NCBI GenBank assembly: GCA_017399515.1 | Contig: JAFQBZ010000205.1 | Coordinates: 1 to 10,250 of the forward strand | Direction of reading: 5' to 3' | DNA length: 10,250 nt | DNA from: Clostridia bacterium | GTDB taxonomy: Bacteria > Bacillota > Clostridia > Christensenellales > UBA1242 | Shown here: piece by piece, positions 1 through 6,338 of the stretch | Layout: every line of letters begins with the position of its first letter | Position numbering within the stretch: the stretch's first letter is position 1 | Made by a program: the position numbers and the translations under genes | Notes under the pieces: generated by a model | The model's database searches: none | What the model saw: the letters and a program-made list of their open reading frames with translations, nothing else | What the model was told of the DNA's origin: nothing

Positions 1-871
1 GGTCAACATCATCTTCAATAAGTTCAACAAAATCATATTCATCTAATGAATTCGAAGAGTCATTAACTTCCGCTAAAAATTTAGCAACTTCTTCCCTTCT
101 TCTCCTCTCAAATTCATCATCTTGTAAATTTCGCTCATTATTATTTCCATTAGCATCATTTGTCATTCTTATTTGACTATTAACTATTGTTTCAGCGACT
201 CTATTAAACAACTTTGTTTGATATTCATCACAATTACGAAGATGTTTTTCAAGGTCATCCATATTCATATATTTTTCGGAAATATGCGAACAAAACATAT
301 CATCAAATGAATCTTCCTTAATCATTTTTGAAAGTCGTCTAGTTCTATCAAAATGTGTGGATTTATTTTTTAAATCAACCTTTTCTTCTAAAATGTCAAT
401 TTCTTGTTCTGCCTGAGCAGCCAAAAGTTCTTGCTCTAAACGCAATCTTTCTCTTTCTTCAATTTCACTTGCGGTTAATGGTTTTAATCTTTCAACATTT
501 TTAGAAGATTTAACAAATTGCATACTCTTCAAAATTTCTTCTTCTTTTTGACTTTTTTCTTCAAGAATTTTATTTTTTGAATCATCAGTTGGTTGCAATT
601 CTTTTTTTTCAAAAACCTTAGTAATTTCAGGTTTTAATCGTCTTAACTTTTTCTTTTCTTTCTTTACTTCTTCTTGAACAGTTTCTGTTTGAACAATCTG
701 TTCTTGAGTTTCAGGTTGTTCAATTTGTTCAACCTTTTCAGTTTTCGCTTCTGCAGGCTTATTTTCAGCCTTTTTATTCTTGTTTGGCTTAGATATAATC
801 TTAGCAAGAAATGCCAAAATAACTAGAATAATAGCAAGCAGAAACAACGGATTTTGTTTTAAAAATTCCAT
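1..871 (-). CDS. Membrane-anchored, highly charged protein of unknown function (partial, C-terminus beyond left edge)
   Basis: I do not recognise a family. The visible 290 residues start at an ATG at 871 preceded by AAGGTGG, 14 bases after the floA stop, so it is almost certainly co-transcribed and perhaps translationally coupled with floA. Residues about 8-26 form one hydrophobic helix followed at once by Lys-rich sequence, which predicts an outside N-terminus and a cytoplasmic body. Residues 30-175 are low-complexity Lys/Glu/Gln with long heptad-like stretches (likely helical or coiled coil). A more ordered part follows, with C194, H196, H210 and C214 (ending in EKHLRNC), which could bind a metal, and then an Arg/Glu stretch and a very acidic tail. 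The context suggests a partner or client of the FloA membrane scaffold. That is inference. The reading frame is open from 871 to base 2 with no stop. Confidence 0.85.
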   Translation of the reverse strand, partial: MEFLKQNPLFLLAIILVILAFLAKIISKPNKNKKAENKPAEAKTEKVEQIEQPETQEQIVQTETVQEEVKKEKKKLRRLKPEITKVFEKKELQPTDDSKNKILEEKSQKEEEILKSMQFVKSSKNVERLKPLTASEIEERERLRLEQELLAAQAEQEIDILEEKVDLKNKSTHFDRTRRLSKMIKEDSFDDMFCSHISEKYMNMDDLEKHLRNCDEYQTKLFNRVAETIVNSQIRMTNDANGNNNERNLQDDEFERRRREEVAKFLAEVNDSSNSLDEYDFVELIEDDVD

Positions 872-885
872 ATCACACCACCTTA

Positions 886-2079
886 TTATTTATTATCATC
901 AGTGGTCACATTGTTTCGTTTTTGTGAGGCAGCAAGACTTGCAAAACGAGCCGCAAGCGGATTCATTTGCTGTGCATAAGGACTTGGTGAGCCAAAACCG
1001 GTTGGCGCTGTTGGCATTGTTGGAGTCATTGGTGGTCTTGGCATTGAAGAATCTTTCTTTTGTGCTGAACCAAGTTTATCAGCCTTTTCTTCTTCGGCTC
1101 TTCCAAGTGATTTTCTCATTGCAGTATCTGCTTGAATATTTTGCATTTCATAATAATCATTAACAGAAATCTTTCCAGAAGAAAGCGCTTTTGCAAGTGC
1201 TTTAGGAACTTCTGCTTCAGCCTTAATAACTTCAGCACGCATTTCTTGAACTCTTGCTTTCATTTCATTTTCAGCAGCAATAGCCATACTTTTTCTTTCT
1301 TCCGCTTTTGCTTGTGCAATTCTTTTTTCGGCTTCCGCTTTAGCAATATTAAGTTCAGCGTCAATATTTCTTCCTACATCAATATCTGCAATATCAAGTG
1401 ATGAAATATAATATGCAGTTCCTCTATCAAGACCTTTTTCAAGCACAGTTGAAGAAATGAGTTCAGGACTTTCAAGAATCATTTTATGAGAGTCAGTTGA
1501 ACCAACGGTTGTAACGATACCTTCACCAACACGCGCAATAATTGTGTCTTCACCAGCACCGGAAATCTGCATAAGCATATTTGAAACCACAGTAACTTTC
1601 GCTTTAACAATAAGTTCGATACCATCTTTAGCAACAGCAGAAATTTCTGGTGTTTCAATGATTTTTGGAACAACGGTATTTTTTACTGCTTCATAAACAT
1701 CACGACCAGCAAGGTCAATTGCCTTTGCCTTTTGAACTGTTAAATCAATATTCGCAGAATATGCAGCAACAAGCGATTTAACAACATTTTCAACATTTCC
1801 ACCAGCCATAAAGTGTGTTTCAAGTTCATCAACAGTAATTTTTAAACCAGCCTTTCTTGCTGTGATATAATTAAGAGTAATAAGTTGACAGTCAACCTTT
1901 CTAAGTTTCATTGCAATAAGTTTAATCATTGAAATATGTGCACCTGAAACAAAGGCACGGAACCACAATCTAAATGGCACCATAACAAGCACAGTCACAA
2001 TAAAAGCAAGTAAAAGAACTGCTGCAATAATAATTGCAACAATCCAACCCGTACTTAATTGAAAACTACTTAAATACAT
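886..2079 (-). CDS. floA: Flotillin-like membrane scaffold protein FloA
   Basis: FloA proteins are membrane-inserted oligomeric scaffolds of bacterial functional membrane microdomains. The product is 397 residues: a hydrophobic N-terminal segment (about 11-36), then the FloA core with hallmark stretches such as HFMAGGNVENVV (89-100), AIDLAGRDVYEAV (120-132), GAGEDTIIARVGEGIV (174-189) and KGLDRGTAYYI (215-225). A long Ala/Glu/Lys helical region (about 240-300) contains the EAEVPKA segment. The core agrees closely with Bacillus FloA (331 residues, from memory). After residue 340 there is an added Pro/Met/Ser-rich tail of about 57 residues. I chose the ATG at 2079 because GGAGGGAG lies 5 bases upstream; an in-frame TTG at 2094 would place the ribosome site inside the gene. 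It is the first gene of a two-gene unit with the charged membrane protein downstream. The NfeD-type protein that often accompanies floA is not visible here. Confidence 0.96.
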   Translation of the reverse strand: MYLSSFQLSTGWIVAIIIAAVLLLAFIVTVLVMVPFRLWFRAFVSGAHISMIKLIAMKLRKVDCQLITLNYITARKAGLKITVDELETHFMAGGNVENVVKSLVAAYSANIDLTVQKAKAIDLAGRDVYEAVKNTVVPKIIETPEISAVAKDGIELIVKAKVTVVSNMLMQISGAGEDTIIARVGEGIVTTVGSTDSHKMILESPELISSTVLEKGLDRGTAYYISSLDIADIDVGRNIDAELNIAKAEAEKRIAQAKAEERKSMAIAAENEMKARVQEMRAEVIKAEAEVPKALAKALSSGKISVNDYYEMQNIQADTAMRKSLGRAEEEKADKLGSAQKKDSSMPRPPMTPTMPTAPTGFGSPSPYAQQMNPLAARFASLAASQKRNNVTTDDNK

Positions 2080-2084
2080 ATTCA

Positions 2085-2092
2085 CTCCCTCC
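2085..2092 (-). promoter_or_regulatory. Ribosome binding site of floA
   Basis: The minus strand reads GGAGGGAG, 5 bases before the ATG at 2079. It decides the start: the upstream in-frame TTG at 2094 overlaps this site and has no ribosome site of its own. Confidence 0.85.
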
Positions 2093-2103
2093 AAGTTGCC
2101 TAT

Positions 2104-2132
2104 ATTATAACATATAATATTATAAATTTCAA
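2104..2132 (-). promoter_or_regulatory. SigA-type promoter of floA with extended -10
   Basis: TTGAAA (-35, 2127-2132) is separated by 17 bases from TATAAT (-10, 2104-2109), with TGT directly before the -10. Transcription should start near 2097, giving a leader of about 18 bases made up mostly of the ribosome binding site. Confidence 0.8.
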
Positions 2133-2190
2133 TATCAAATCAAAAATTTAATTATAAAATTATAACAACTTATAAAATTAATTTATAACT

Positions 2191-2218
2191 AAAAAACCAC
2201 TGGAAATTTCAGTGGTTT
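2191..2218 (-). terminator. Intrinsic terminator of the HExRH protein gene
   Basis: A perfect 9-bp inverted repeat, AAACCACTG (2194-2202) and CAGTGGTTT (2210-2218), has a 7-base loop and is followed on the minus strand by a run of six T. Its upstream arm overlaps the TAA stop codon at 2217-2219. It separates this gene from floA. Confidence 0.88.
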
Positions 2219-2816
2219 AATAATCATATTTAGATTTATCTTTAATATTTTTCTCAATTTTAAATTTATAAAAGAAACCATATTTCTTTTTTGCTTGAAC
2301 TTCGGCTTGATCATAACGATAACACACAGCATTAAATGTTTCAATATAATCTTCATCAGGATACTTATGTTTCTTTAAAAACTTTATAGAATATTTTTGT
2401 GCATCTCTCTCAATCGCTTGATTATTATACATAACATCGTCAACTGACGAAGTAAAATAAGCACCCCAATTTCTTTTCCATTTTTTTGCAGTAAACTCAT
2501 ACCATTTCAAATCTTTTGAAATAATGCCATATTGATAAGCATGCCTTGTTTCATGAGCAATTGTTTCCATTGCATGAAATCTAAACCTTGGCTCATAAAT
2601 TAAATTTTGATTAAGCACAATTTTCTTCAATCCATTGTTAACTGTGAAAGCACCAAAACAGTTCCACTCTTCTTCTTCATGAAGTTCCAAAATAAGTGGT
2701 TCAATTTTAAGTTGTTTTGCATCTTTTTTTTCAAGTGCAACTAAAATTTTAAGTCTTTTTTCTGCACCATACTTCATCCATTTCTTTTTCTTAAATTTTG
2801 AAAATAAAAATAACAT
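2217..2816 (-). CDS. Putative zinc metallopeptidase-like protein with HExRH motif
   Basis: The product is 199 residues, with no signal peptide or membrane helix despite a basic N-terminus (MLFLFSKFKKKKW). The segment ETIAHETRHAYQY (84-96) carries the HExxH zinc site: H88 and H92 as ligands and E89 as general base. AIERDA (134-139) supplies E136 as a likely third ligand, the usual HExxH...ExxA layout of gluzincin-type peptidases. The protein is therefore probably a small cytosolic zinc peptidase. The substrate is unknown and I do not recognise a named family. The ATG at 2816 has AGGTGA at a suitable distance; the frame is open further up to 2861, but that extension would run across the predicted promoter. 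It is a single gene with its own promoter and terminator, divergent from the DNA glycosylase gene. Confidence 0.85.
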   Translation of the reverse strand: MLFLFSKFKKKKWMKYGAEKRLKILVALEKKDAKQLKIEPLILELHEEEEWNCFGAFTVNNGLKKIVLNQNLIYEPRFRFHAMETIAHETRHAYQYGIISKDLKWYEFTAKKWKRNWGAYFTSSVDDVMYNNQAIERDAQKYSIKFLKKHKYPDEDYIETFNAVCYRYDQAEVQAKKKYGFFYKFKIEKNIKDKSKYDY

Positions 2817-2832
2817 AATTTCACCTGCCTTA

Positions 2833-2861
2833 ATTTTAGCATAAAACCAATCATCACACAA
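2833..2861 (-). promoter_or_regulatory. Candidate promoter of the HExRH protein gene
   Basis: TTGTGT (2856-2861), a 17-base spacer and TAAAAT (2833-2838), with TGC directly before the -10. The -35 is weak, so the extended -10 carries the call. The predicted start is near 2826, leaving a leader of about 10 bases that is essentially the AGGTGA ribosome site. Confidence 0.55.
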
Positions 2862-2868
2862 TAAATTA

Positions 2869-2897
2869 TTGTCAAATTTCGAAAATAATGCTATAAT
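2869..2897 (+). promoter_or_regulatory. Strong promoter of the DNA glycosylase gene, start predicted at the ATG itself
   Basis: TTGTCA (2869-2874), a 17-base spacer and TATAAT (2892-2897), with TGC before the -10. Seven bases past the -10 is position 2904, the A of the start codon, so the transcript is predicted to be leaderless. The -35 overlaps, on the other strand, a TTGACA that has no matching -10. Confidence 0.85.
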
Positions 2898-2903
2898 TTT
2901 GAT

Positions 2904-3740
2904 ATGATTTATAAATTAGAAAATGACATTATAAAAGTTTTTGATAAGACCCAATTCAACCCAAAACACATTTTAGAATGTGGTCAAGTTTTTAGATTTG
3001 GAATCGACAAAAATGGCAATTATTTCGTTATTTCAAAAGACAATAAAGCCACAATAATCGAAAAAGATGATTGTTGTGAAATTATATCTAATAACCCTGA
3101 TTATTTTGTAAATTATTTTGACTTAAACACTGATTATAATGAAATTAAAACCACTCTTTCAAAAAATGTAACACTTTCAAAAATGATACCTTTTGGCGAA
3201 GGCATTAGAATTTTAAACGGTGACGCACATGAAATGATTTTCTCTTATATAATTTCACAAAATAACAATATTAAACGCATTCAAAAAATAATTGATAAAC
3301 TCTGTGAAATTGGAATAAAGAAAGACGGCTTCAATGCATTTCCAACAATAGATGAACTTGCAAACGCCCCTATTGAATTTTATCAATCACTCGGTGCTGG
3401 TTATCGTGATAAATTTTTAAAACAAACCGCAGACGCATTAAAAAACATCAATCTTGAAGAAATTAAACAAAAATCAACTGATGAAATTTATAATTTCCTT
3501 ATTTCACTTCAAGGAATAGGTCCAAAAGTTGCAAGTTGCATACTTTTGTTCGGCTTTCAAAAGAAAGATAAATTTCCTGTCGACACTTGGATTGAACAGG
3601 TTTATTACAATCATTTTAGCAACAAAAAAATGTCACGACCTGAAATTCAAAAATACTTTGAAAACGAATTTAAAGAATATTCTGGCATTGCACAACAATA
3701 TTTATTTTACTTTGAACGCGAAAGAAAAACCAAGGAATAA
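2904..3740 (+). CDS. ogg: 8-oxoguanine DNA glycosylase/AP lyase, OGG1 type
   Basis: This base-excision-repair enzyme removes 8-oxoguanine opposite cytosine and nicks the abasic site. The product is 278 residues, normal for clostridial OGG1 proteins. The N-terminal domain has CGQVFRF (26-32), matching the CGQxFRW segment that reads the oxidised base (G27 equals human G42). SQNNNIKRI (118-126) corresponds to the SxNNNIxRI DNA-contact strand. The helix-hairpin-helix is LQGIGPKVASCI (202-213), with the Schiff-base lysine at K208, followed by FPVDTWI (224-230) with the catalytic D227. All key residues are present. The ATG at 2904 has no ribosome binding site, an in-frame stop at 2886-2888 closes the frame upstream, and no GTG or TTG lies between. 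The start is thus fixed and the message appears leaderless. The TAA stop sits in the loop of its terminator. Confidence 0.95.
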   Translation: MIYKLENDIIKVFDKTQFNPKHILECGQVFRFGIDKNGNYFVISKDNKATIIEKDDCCEIISNNPDYFVNYFDLNTDYNEIKTTLSKNVTLSKMIPFGEGIRILNGDAHEMIFSYIISQNNNIKRIQKIIDKLCEIGIKKDGFNAFPTIDELANAPIEFYQSLGAGYRDKFLKQTADALKNINLEEIKQKSTDEIYNFLISLQGIGPKVASCILLFGFQKKDKFPVDTWIEQVYYNHFSNKKMSRPEIQKYFENEFKEYSGIAQQYLFYFERERKTKE

Positions 3741-3753
3741 TTCCTTGGTTTTT
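3725..3753. terminator. Bidirectional intrinsic terminator between convergent genes
   Basis: A perfect 13-bp inverted repeat has arms at 3725-3737 and 3741-3753 and a 3-base loop, and ends in T runs on both strands. The glycosylase stop TAA is exactly the loop (3738-3740). The stop of the opposing gene (3752-3754) overlaps the other arm. It therefore serves both genes. Confidence 0.9.
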
Positions 3754-4747
3754 ATCTTCCAAACACAACCGGTGTGTATGTGTTTTGTGAAATGTAATGC
3801 ACTGCATCAATAAATTTATTAATTTGAGAATGGGCTTCAACAGCCATGCCTAAACTAACATCGCTTGAAAGTGGCATTGGAAATTTCTTTAAGAATTTTT
3901 CAACTTTATCAATGAGTGCTTCATACATATCTCTGTTCATCATTGAAATTTCTTTTTCCAGATCTCTCATAAAATCAACTTGAAATCTTTCATATAAATC
4001 ATTTGCTTCTTTAATTGCAGAAAGCCTTGCTTTTGTTTTTTCATCTTGCTCAATTTTTACAACCCTAACCGGTGCAACAGGTTTTTGTGCTTCAATTATT
4101 TTTTCTTTCTCTTTTTGATTATCTTTTCTAATCTCATCAACCATTTTCTTGATAAGTTCAGCACTTTCACCAAAGAACACTTTAATTAAATCAAACATTG
4201 AAACATAGTCGTCGCCATAATTTTCCCAACATTTAATATATCTTGACGATTTTTCTAATGCAGTTGTCATATAATTTAAGTTTTGAGTTAACAATTTTAA
4301 ATATGCTTGATTCTTTTTCAAATCACCTTGTTCAATTAAAATCACTGCACAACTTGTAAAATCTAATGCACCAGATAAATAACCAGCAAAATTATCAGCA
4401 GATTTTCTATAATCATCAAAAATACTTGTTGAATCTTTCACACTATTGATTTGCTTTTTAATTTTGCTAGCAGCACTGTTTTTAGCAAGCATAATGTTAT
4501 AGTAATCACGCAAGGTTTCAGGATTATTAAAACCAGCACTAAGCATTGACCTTGCTCTGTTTATTGGATGGTCATTCATTATATAATATAAATTTTGAAC
4601 AATTTTAAACATCATTACTTTAATTTCTTTCTTTAAAAGTGTTAAAACTGCATCTTCAGTTGCTGTGCCATTTTCAAACATAAGTCTTAAACTTTCTAAA
4701 TCTGCAGGCATTTCTTTGTTAATGTTATTAACTTCAATATGATTCAT
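3752..4747 (-). CDS. Hypothetical helical protein, 331 residues
   Basis: I do not recognise this family. The product is predicted to be soluble and nearly all alpha-helical, with no signal peptide or clear membrane span. The N-terminal part (about 15-130) contains ENGTATEDAVLTLLKKEIK and a basic RARSML segment. The middle (about 130-200) is helical, with DFTSCAVILIEQGDL (129-143). A Lys/Glu stretch and Pro/Val linker (about 208-232) follow, then an acidic-basic helical C-terminal domain (about 235-331) with FLKKFPMPL. The length and helical pattern would suit a structural or partner protein, but no function can be given. The start has AAAGGGGAG 6 bases upstream and its own promoter. It is a single-gene unit between two terminators and does not differ from its neighbours in base composition. 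Confidence 0.88.
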   Translation of the reverse strand: MNHIEVNNINKEMPADLESLRLMFENGTATEDAVLTLLKKEIKVMMFKIVQNLYYIMNDHPINRARSMLSAGFNNPETLRDYYNIMLAKNSAASKIKKQINSVKDSTSIFDDYRKSADNFAGYLSGALDFTSCAVILIEQGDLKKNQAYLKLLTQNLNYMTTALEKSSRYIKCWENYGDDYVSMFDLIKVFFGESAELIKKMVDEIRKDNQKEKEKIIEAQKPVAPVRVVKIEQDEKTKARLSAIKEANDLYERFQVDFMRDLEKEISMMNRDMYEALIDKVEKFLKKFPMPLSSDVSLGMAVEAHSQINKFIDAVHYISQNTYTPVVFGR

Positions 4748-4772
4748 AAAATTCTCCCCTTTAACCTTGAAA

Positions 4773-4801
4773 ATTATAACATTGATTTTTTATTTTGTAA
4801 A
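4773..4801 (-). promoter_or_regulatory. Promoter of the 331-residue hypothetical gene
   Basis: TTTACA (4796-4801), a 17-base spacer and TATAAT (4773-4778), with TGT directly before the -10. Transcription should start near 4766. The leader of about 19 bases includes AAAGGGGAG at 4754-4762. Confidence 0.8.
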
Positions 4802-4810
4802 TACCAAATA

Positions 4811-4837
4811 AAAAAACGAGTGAAAATTCACTCGTTT
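4811..4837 (-). terminator. Intrinsic terminator after the PNPOx-like gene
   Basis: AAACGAGTGAA (4814-4824) pairs with TTCACTCGTTT (4827-4837), leaving a small AT loop, and is followed on the minus strand by six T. It lies about 20 bases after the stop codon. Confidence 0.88.
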
Positions 4838-4858
4838 CATTTTTTAACTATTTACCAA

Positions 4859-5263
4859 TTAGCAAATAACTTCTGGCTTTTCATGTAAAGAATGAATTGC
4901 AGCAGCCATATTGCTTAAATAGAAAACTTCAAAAATCTTGTCTTCTTCATTATAGATTTTTCTAAGTTCAGGGTTTGCATCAAGCATCGCTTTCTTTGCT
5001 TCTAAGCGATAATCAAAAACAATTTTTCCGCTAACTCTAATCCATCTTTCTTCAGAAATCAACGCACAAAGTTCAATTTTTGGAGAAGCCATCATTTGCT
5101 TAAAAGCAGATTTATGGTTGTTTGTGTAAAAATAAACCTTGTCTTCAAATTCAACAACAGCATTAAATGGTCTAACTCTTGGTTGGTCACCATCAACTGT
5201 AGCAAAAAAGAAGGTTTTTGCTTGTCTTAAATTTCTAACTATTCTTTCATTATTTGCGCTCAT
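4859..5263 (-). CDS. Pyridoxamine 5'-phosphate oxidase-like FMN-binding protein
   Basis: The product is 134 residues, a complete split-barrel flavin-binding domain of the small uncharacterised PNPOx-like group (COG5015 type), cytosolic and probably dimeric. Visible family signatures are FFATVDGDQPRVRPF (19-33), with the RxRPF phosphate/flavin-contact stretch, FYTNNHKSAFKQM (45-57), and the C-terminal FEVFYLSN (111-118) ending in EVIC. Members are usually annotated as flavin- or haem-binding reductases; the substrate is unknown, and vitamin B6 synthesis should not be assumed because the domain is shorter than true PdxH. The ATG at 5263 has GTGAGG about 9 bases upstream. It has its own promoter and terminator. 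In many Bacillota the gene after rpmA is obg; here this gene occupies that place. Confidence 0.88.
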   Translation of the reverse strand: MSANNERIVRNLRQAKTFFFATVDGDQPRVRPFNAVVEFEDKVYFYTNNHKSAFKQMMASPKIELCALISEERWIRVSGKIVFDYRLEAKKAMLDANPELRKIYNEEDKIFEVFYLSNMAAAIHSLHEKPEVIC

Positions 5264-5287
5264 AATATAACCTCACTTTATAAAAAT

Positions 5288-5316
5288 AATATATCATTAT
5301 AAAGAAAAAATCACAA
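5288..5316 (-). promoter_or_regulatory. Promoter of the PNPOx-like gene
   Basis: TTGTGA (5311-5316), a 17-base spacer and TATATT (5288-5293), with TGA directly before the -10. The expected start is near 5281, giving a leader of about 18 bases. Confidence 0.7.
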
Positions 5317-5351
5317 GCAAATTTTAGTTCATTTAAAACAAAATTTTTCAC

Positions 5352-5377
5352 AAAAAAAGACGAACCAAGGTTCGTCT
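5352..5377 (-). terminator. Intrinsic terminator of the rplU-prp-rpmA operon
   Basis: AGACGAACC (5358-5366) pairs with GGTTCGTCT (5369-5377) and is followed on the minus strand by seven T. It is 15 bases past the rpmA stop and is the strongest GC hairpin in the window, which fits a highly expressed ribosomal operon. Confidence 0.92.
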
Positions 5378-5391
5378 AAATTTATAATTAA

Positions 5392-5679
5392 CTATTTGCT
5401 AGCAGCAACAACAGAAACTCTCTTTTTATCTTTGCCAAATTTTTCAAATTTAACAACGCCGTCAATTTTAGCGTAGAGTGTATCATCATCACCAATGCCA
5501 ACATTTTCACCTGGATGAACATTAGTTCCTCTTTGACGAACGATAATGTTTCCACCTTTAACTGTTTCGCCAGAATATTTCTTAACACCAAGTCTTTGAG
5601 CATTAGAATCACGACCATTTCTTGTTGAACCGCCGCCCTTGTGGTGAGCAAATAACTGGATATTCATAAACATTGTCAT
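5392..5679 (-). CDS. rpmA: 50S ribosomal protein L27, with N-terminal extension cleaved by Prp
   Basis: L27 sits at the peptidyl-transferase centre of the large subunit. The product is 95 residues and contains the family stretches AHHKGGGSTRNGRDS (11-25), RLGVKKY, IIVRQRGTNVHPGENVG and LYAKIDGVVKFE. The first 10 residues (MTMFMNIQLF) are the Bacillota-type extension; the conserved cut is expected after F10, leaving AHHKGGG as the mature end. The extension must be removed for L27 to function, and the protease gene prp lies immediately upstream. The ATG at 5679 overlaps the prp stop as ATGA (5676-5679), with GGAGG inside the end of prp about 10 bases upstream, so translation is likely coupled. 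ATGs at 5673 and 5667 are possible alternative starts. The stop is TAG. Confidence 0.97.
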   Translation of the reverse strand: MTMFMNIQLFAHHKGGGSTRNGRDSNAQRLGVKKYSGETVKGGNIIVRQRGTNVHPGENVGIGDDDTLYAKIDGVVKFEKFGKDKKRVSVVAASK

Positions 5680-6011
5680 AAGTTTTTAACCTCCAATTCA
5701 ATATAATCAGAAAAACTTTCATATAAGTCAGAAATTCCACAAAGCATTGTGTCTAAAATTGCACAAGCCTGCAAATCTTGTTCTTCACTAAGTTTTTCAG
5801 GTAAAGTGAATTTCAAGTAGCCCGCTTCATCATCTCTCTTCATTTGAAGTTCAACCATAACAATCATGAGAAGCCCCAAAACTGCTGTTTGAACAATACT
5901 TGAAAGTGACGCACAAACTATATCTTCACCTTTTTCTCCGTAATTTGTGTGACCATCACACTCAACTTCGAAAATCTTATTATTTTTTTTACTAATAACT
6001 ACTTTTGTCAT
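5676..6011 (-). CDS. prp: Prp, cysteine protease that processes ribosomal protein L27
   Basis: Prp (formerly YsxB) removes the N-terminal extension of L27. The product is 111 residues, the usual size. The active-site region is GHTNYGEKGEDIVCASLS (20-37): H21 and C33 are 12 residues apart, the catalytic His and Cys spacing known for the family. The C-terminal half has GYLKFTLP. I chose the ATG at 6011 over an in-frame GTG at 6020, since the family normally begins only a few residues before the first beta strand and the sequence before the GTG offers no ribosome site; even so the site before the ATG (AAGTGG) is modest. It lies between rplU and rpmA, 18 bases after the rplU stop, and overlaps rpmA by 4 bases. 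This is the standard rplU-prp-rpmA order. Confidence 0.94.
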   Translation of the reverse strand: MTKVVISKKNNKIFEVECDGHTNYGEKGEDIVCASLSSIVQTAVLGLLMIVMVELQMKRDDEAGYLKFTLPEKLSEEQDLQACAILDTMLCGISDLYESFSDYIELEVKNL

Positions 6012-6029
6012 ATCTACCACTTCACTTAA

Positions 6030-6338
6030 TTATTTTTCAATTGAAACAACTTTAAGTTTTGTGTATGGTTGACGATGACCTTGTTTTTTACGAACATTCT
6101 TTTTAGCCTTGTATTTGTATACAACAACTTTTCTTTCTTTACCAAATTCAAGAACTTCGCAAATAGCCTTAGCCTTTTTTCCATTAGCAGAAGCAATTTC
6201 AACTTTATCGCCATCAGCAACAAGCAAACATGGAAGTTCAACTTTTGCGCCAACTTCAGCGTCGATTTTTTCTGCTTTAAAATATGTGTTTGGTTCAACT
6301 TTATATTGTTTTCCACCAACTTCAACAATAGCGTACAT
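6030..6338 (-). CDS. rplU: 50S ribosomal protein L21
   Basis: L21 is a 23S rRNA-binding protein of the large subunit. The product is 102 residues, a typical length. It begins MYAIVEVGGKQYKVE, the family signature, contains a KVVVYKYKAKKNVRKKQGHR segment (70-89) that matches the conserved basic C-terminal motif, and ends shortly after. The ATG at 6338 is preceded by a strong GAGAGGAGG. It is the first gene of the rplU-prp-rpmA operon and lies behind an approximately 100-base leader that resembles the L21 leader RNA, so it is probably self-regulated by L21. Nothing is unusual in the coding region. Confidence 0.97.
   Translation of the reverse strand: MYAIVEVGGKQYKVEPNTYFKAEKIDAEVGAKVELPCLLVADGDKVEIASANGKKAKAICEVLEFGKERKVVVYKYKAKKNVRKKQGHRQPYTKLKVVSIEK

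Noticed and set aside
780..1401. Open frames on the plus strand opposite floA and the FloA-linked gene
   Set aside because: They lie antisense to a clearly conserved flotillin gene, have no ribosome sites, and their translations are low-complexity Phe/Asn/Ser strings typical of shadows.
2080..2094. TTG start giving floA five extra residues
   Set aside because: The TTG overlaps the GGAGGGAG that is correctly spaced for the ATG at 2079, and the predicted transcript begins only about 3 bases upstream of it.
2869..2875. TTGACA on the minus strand as -35 of the HExRH gene
   Set aside because: No -10-like hexamer lies 16-18 bases downstream of it; it is the complement of the plus-strand -35 of the glycosylase gene.
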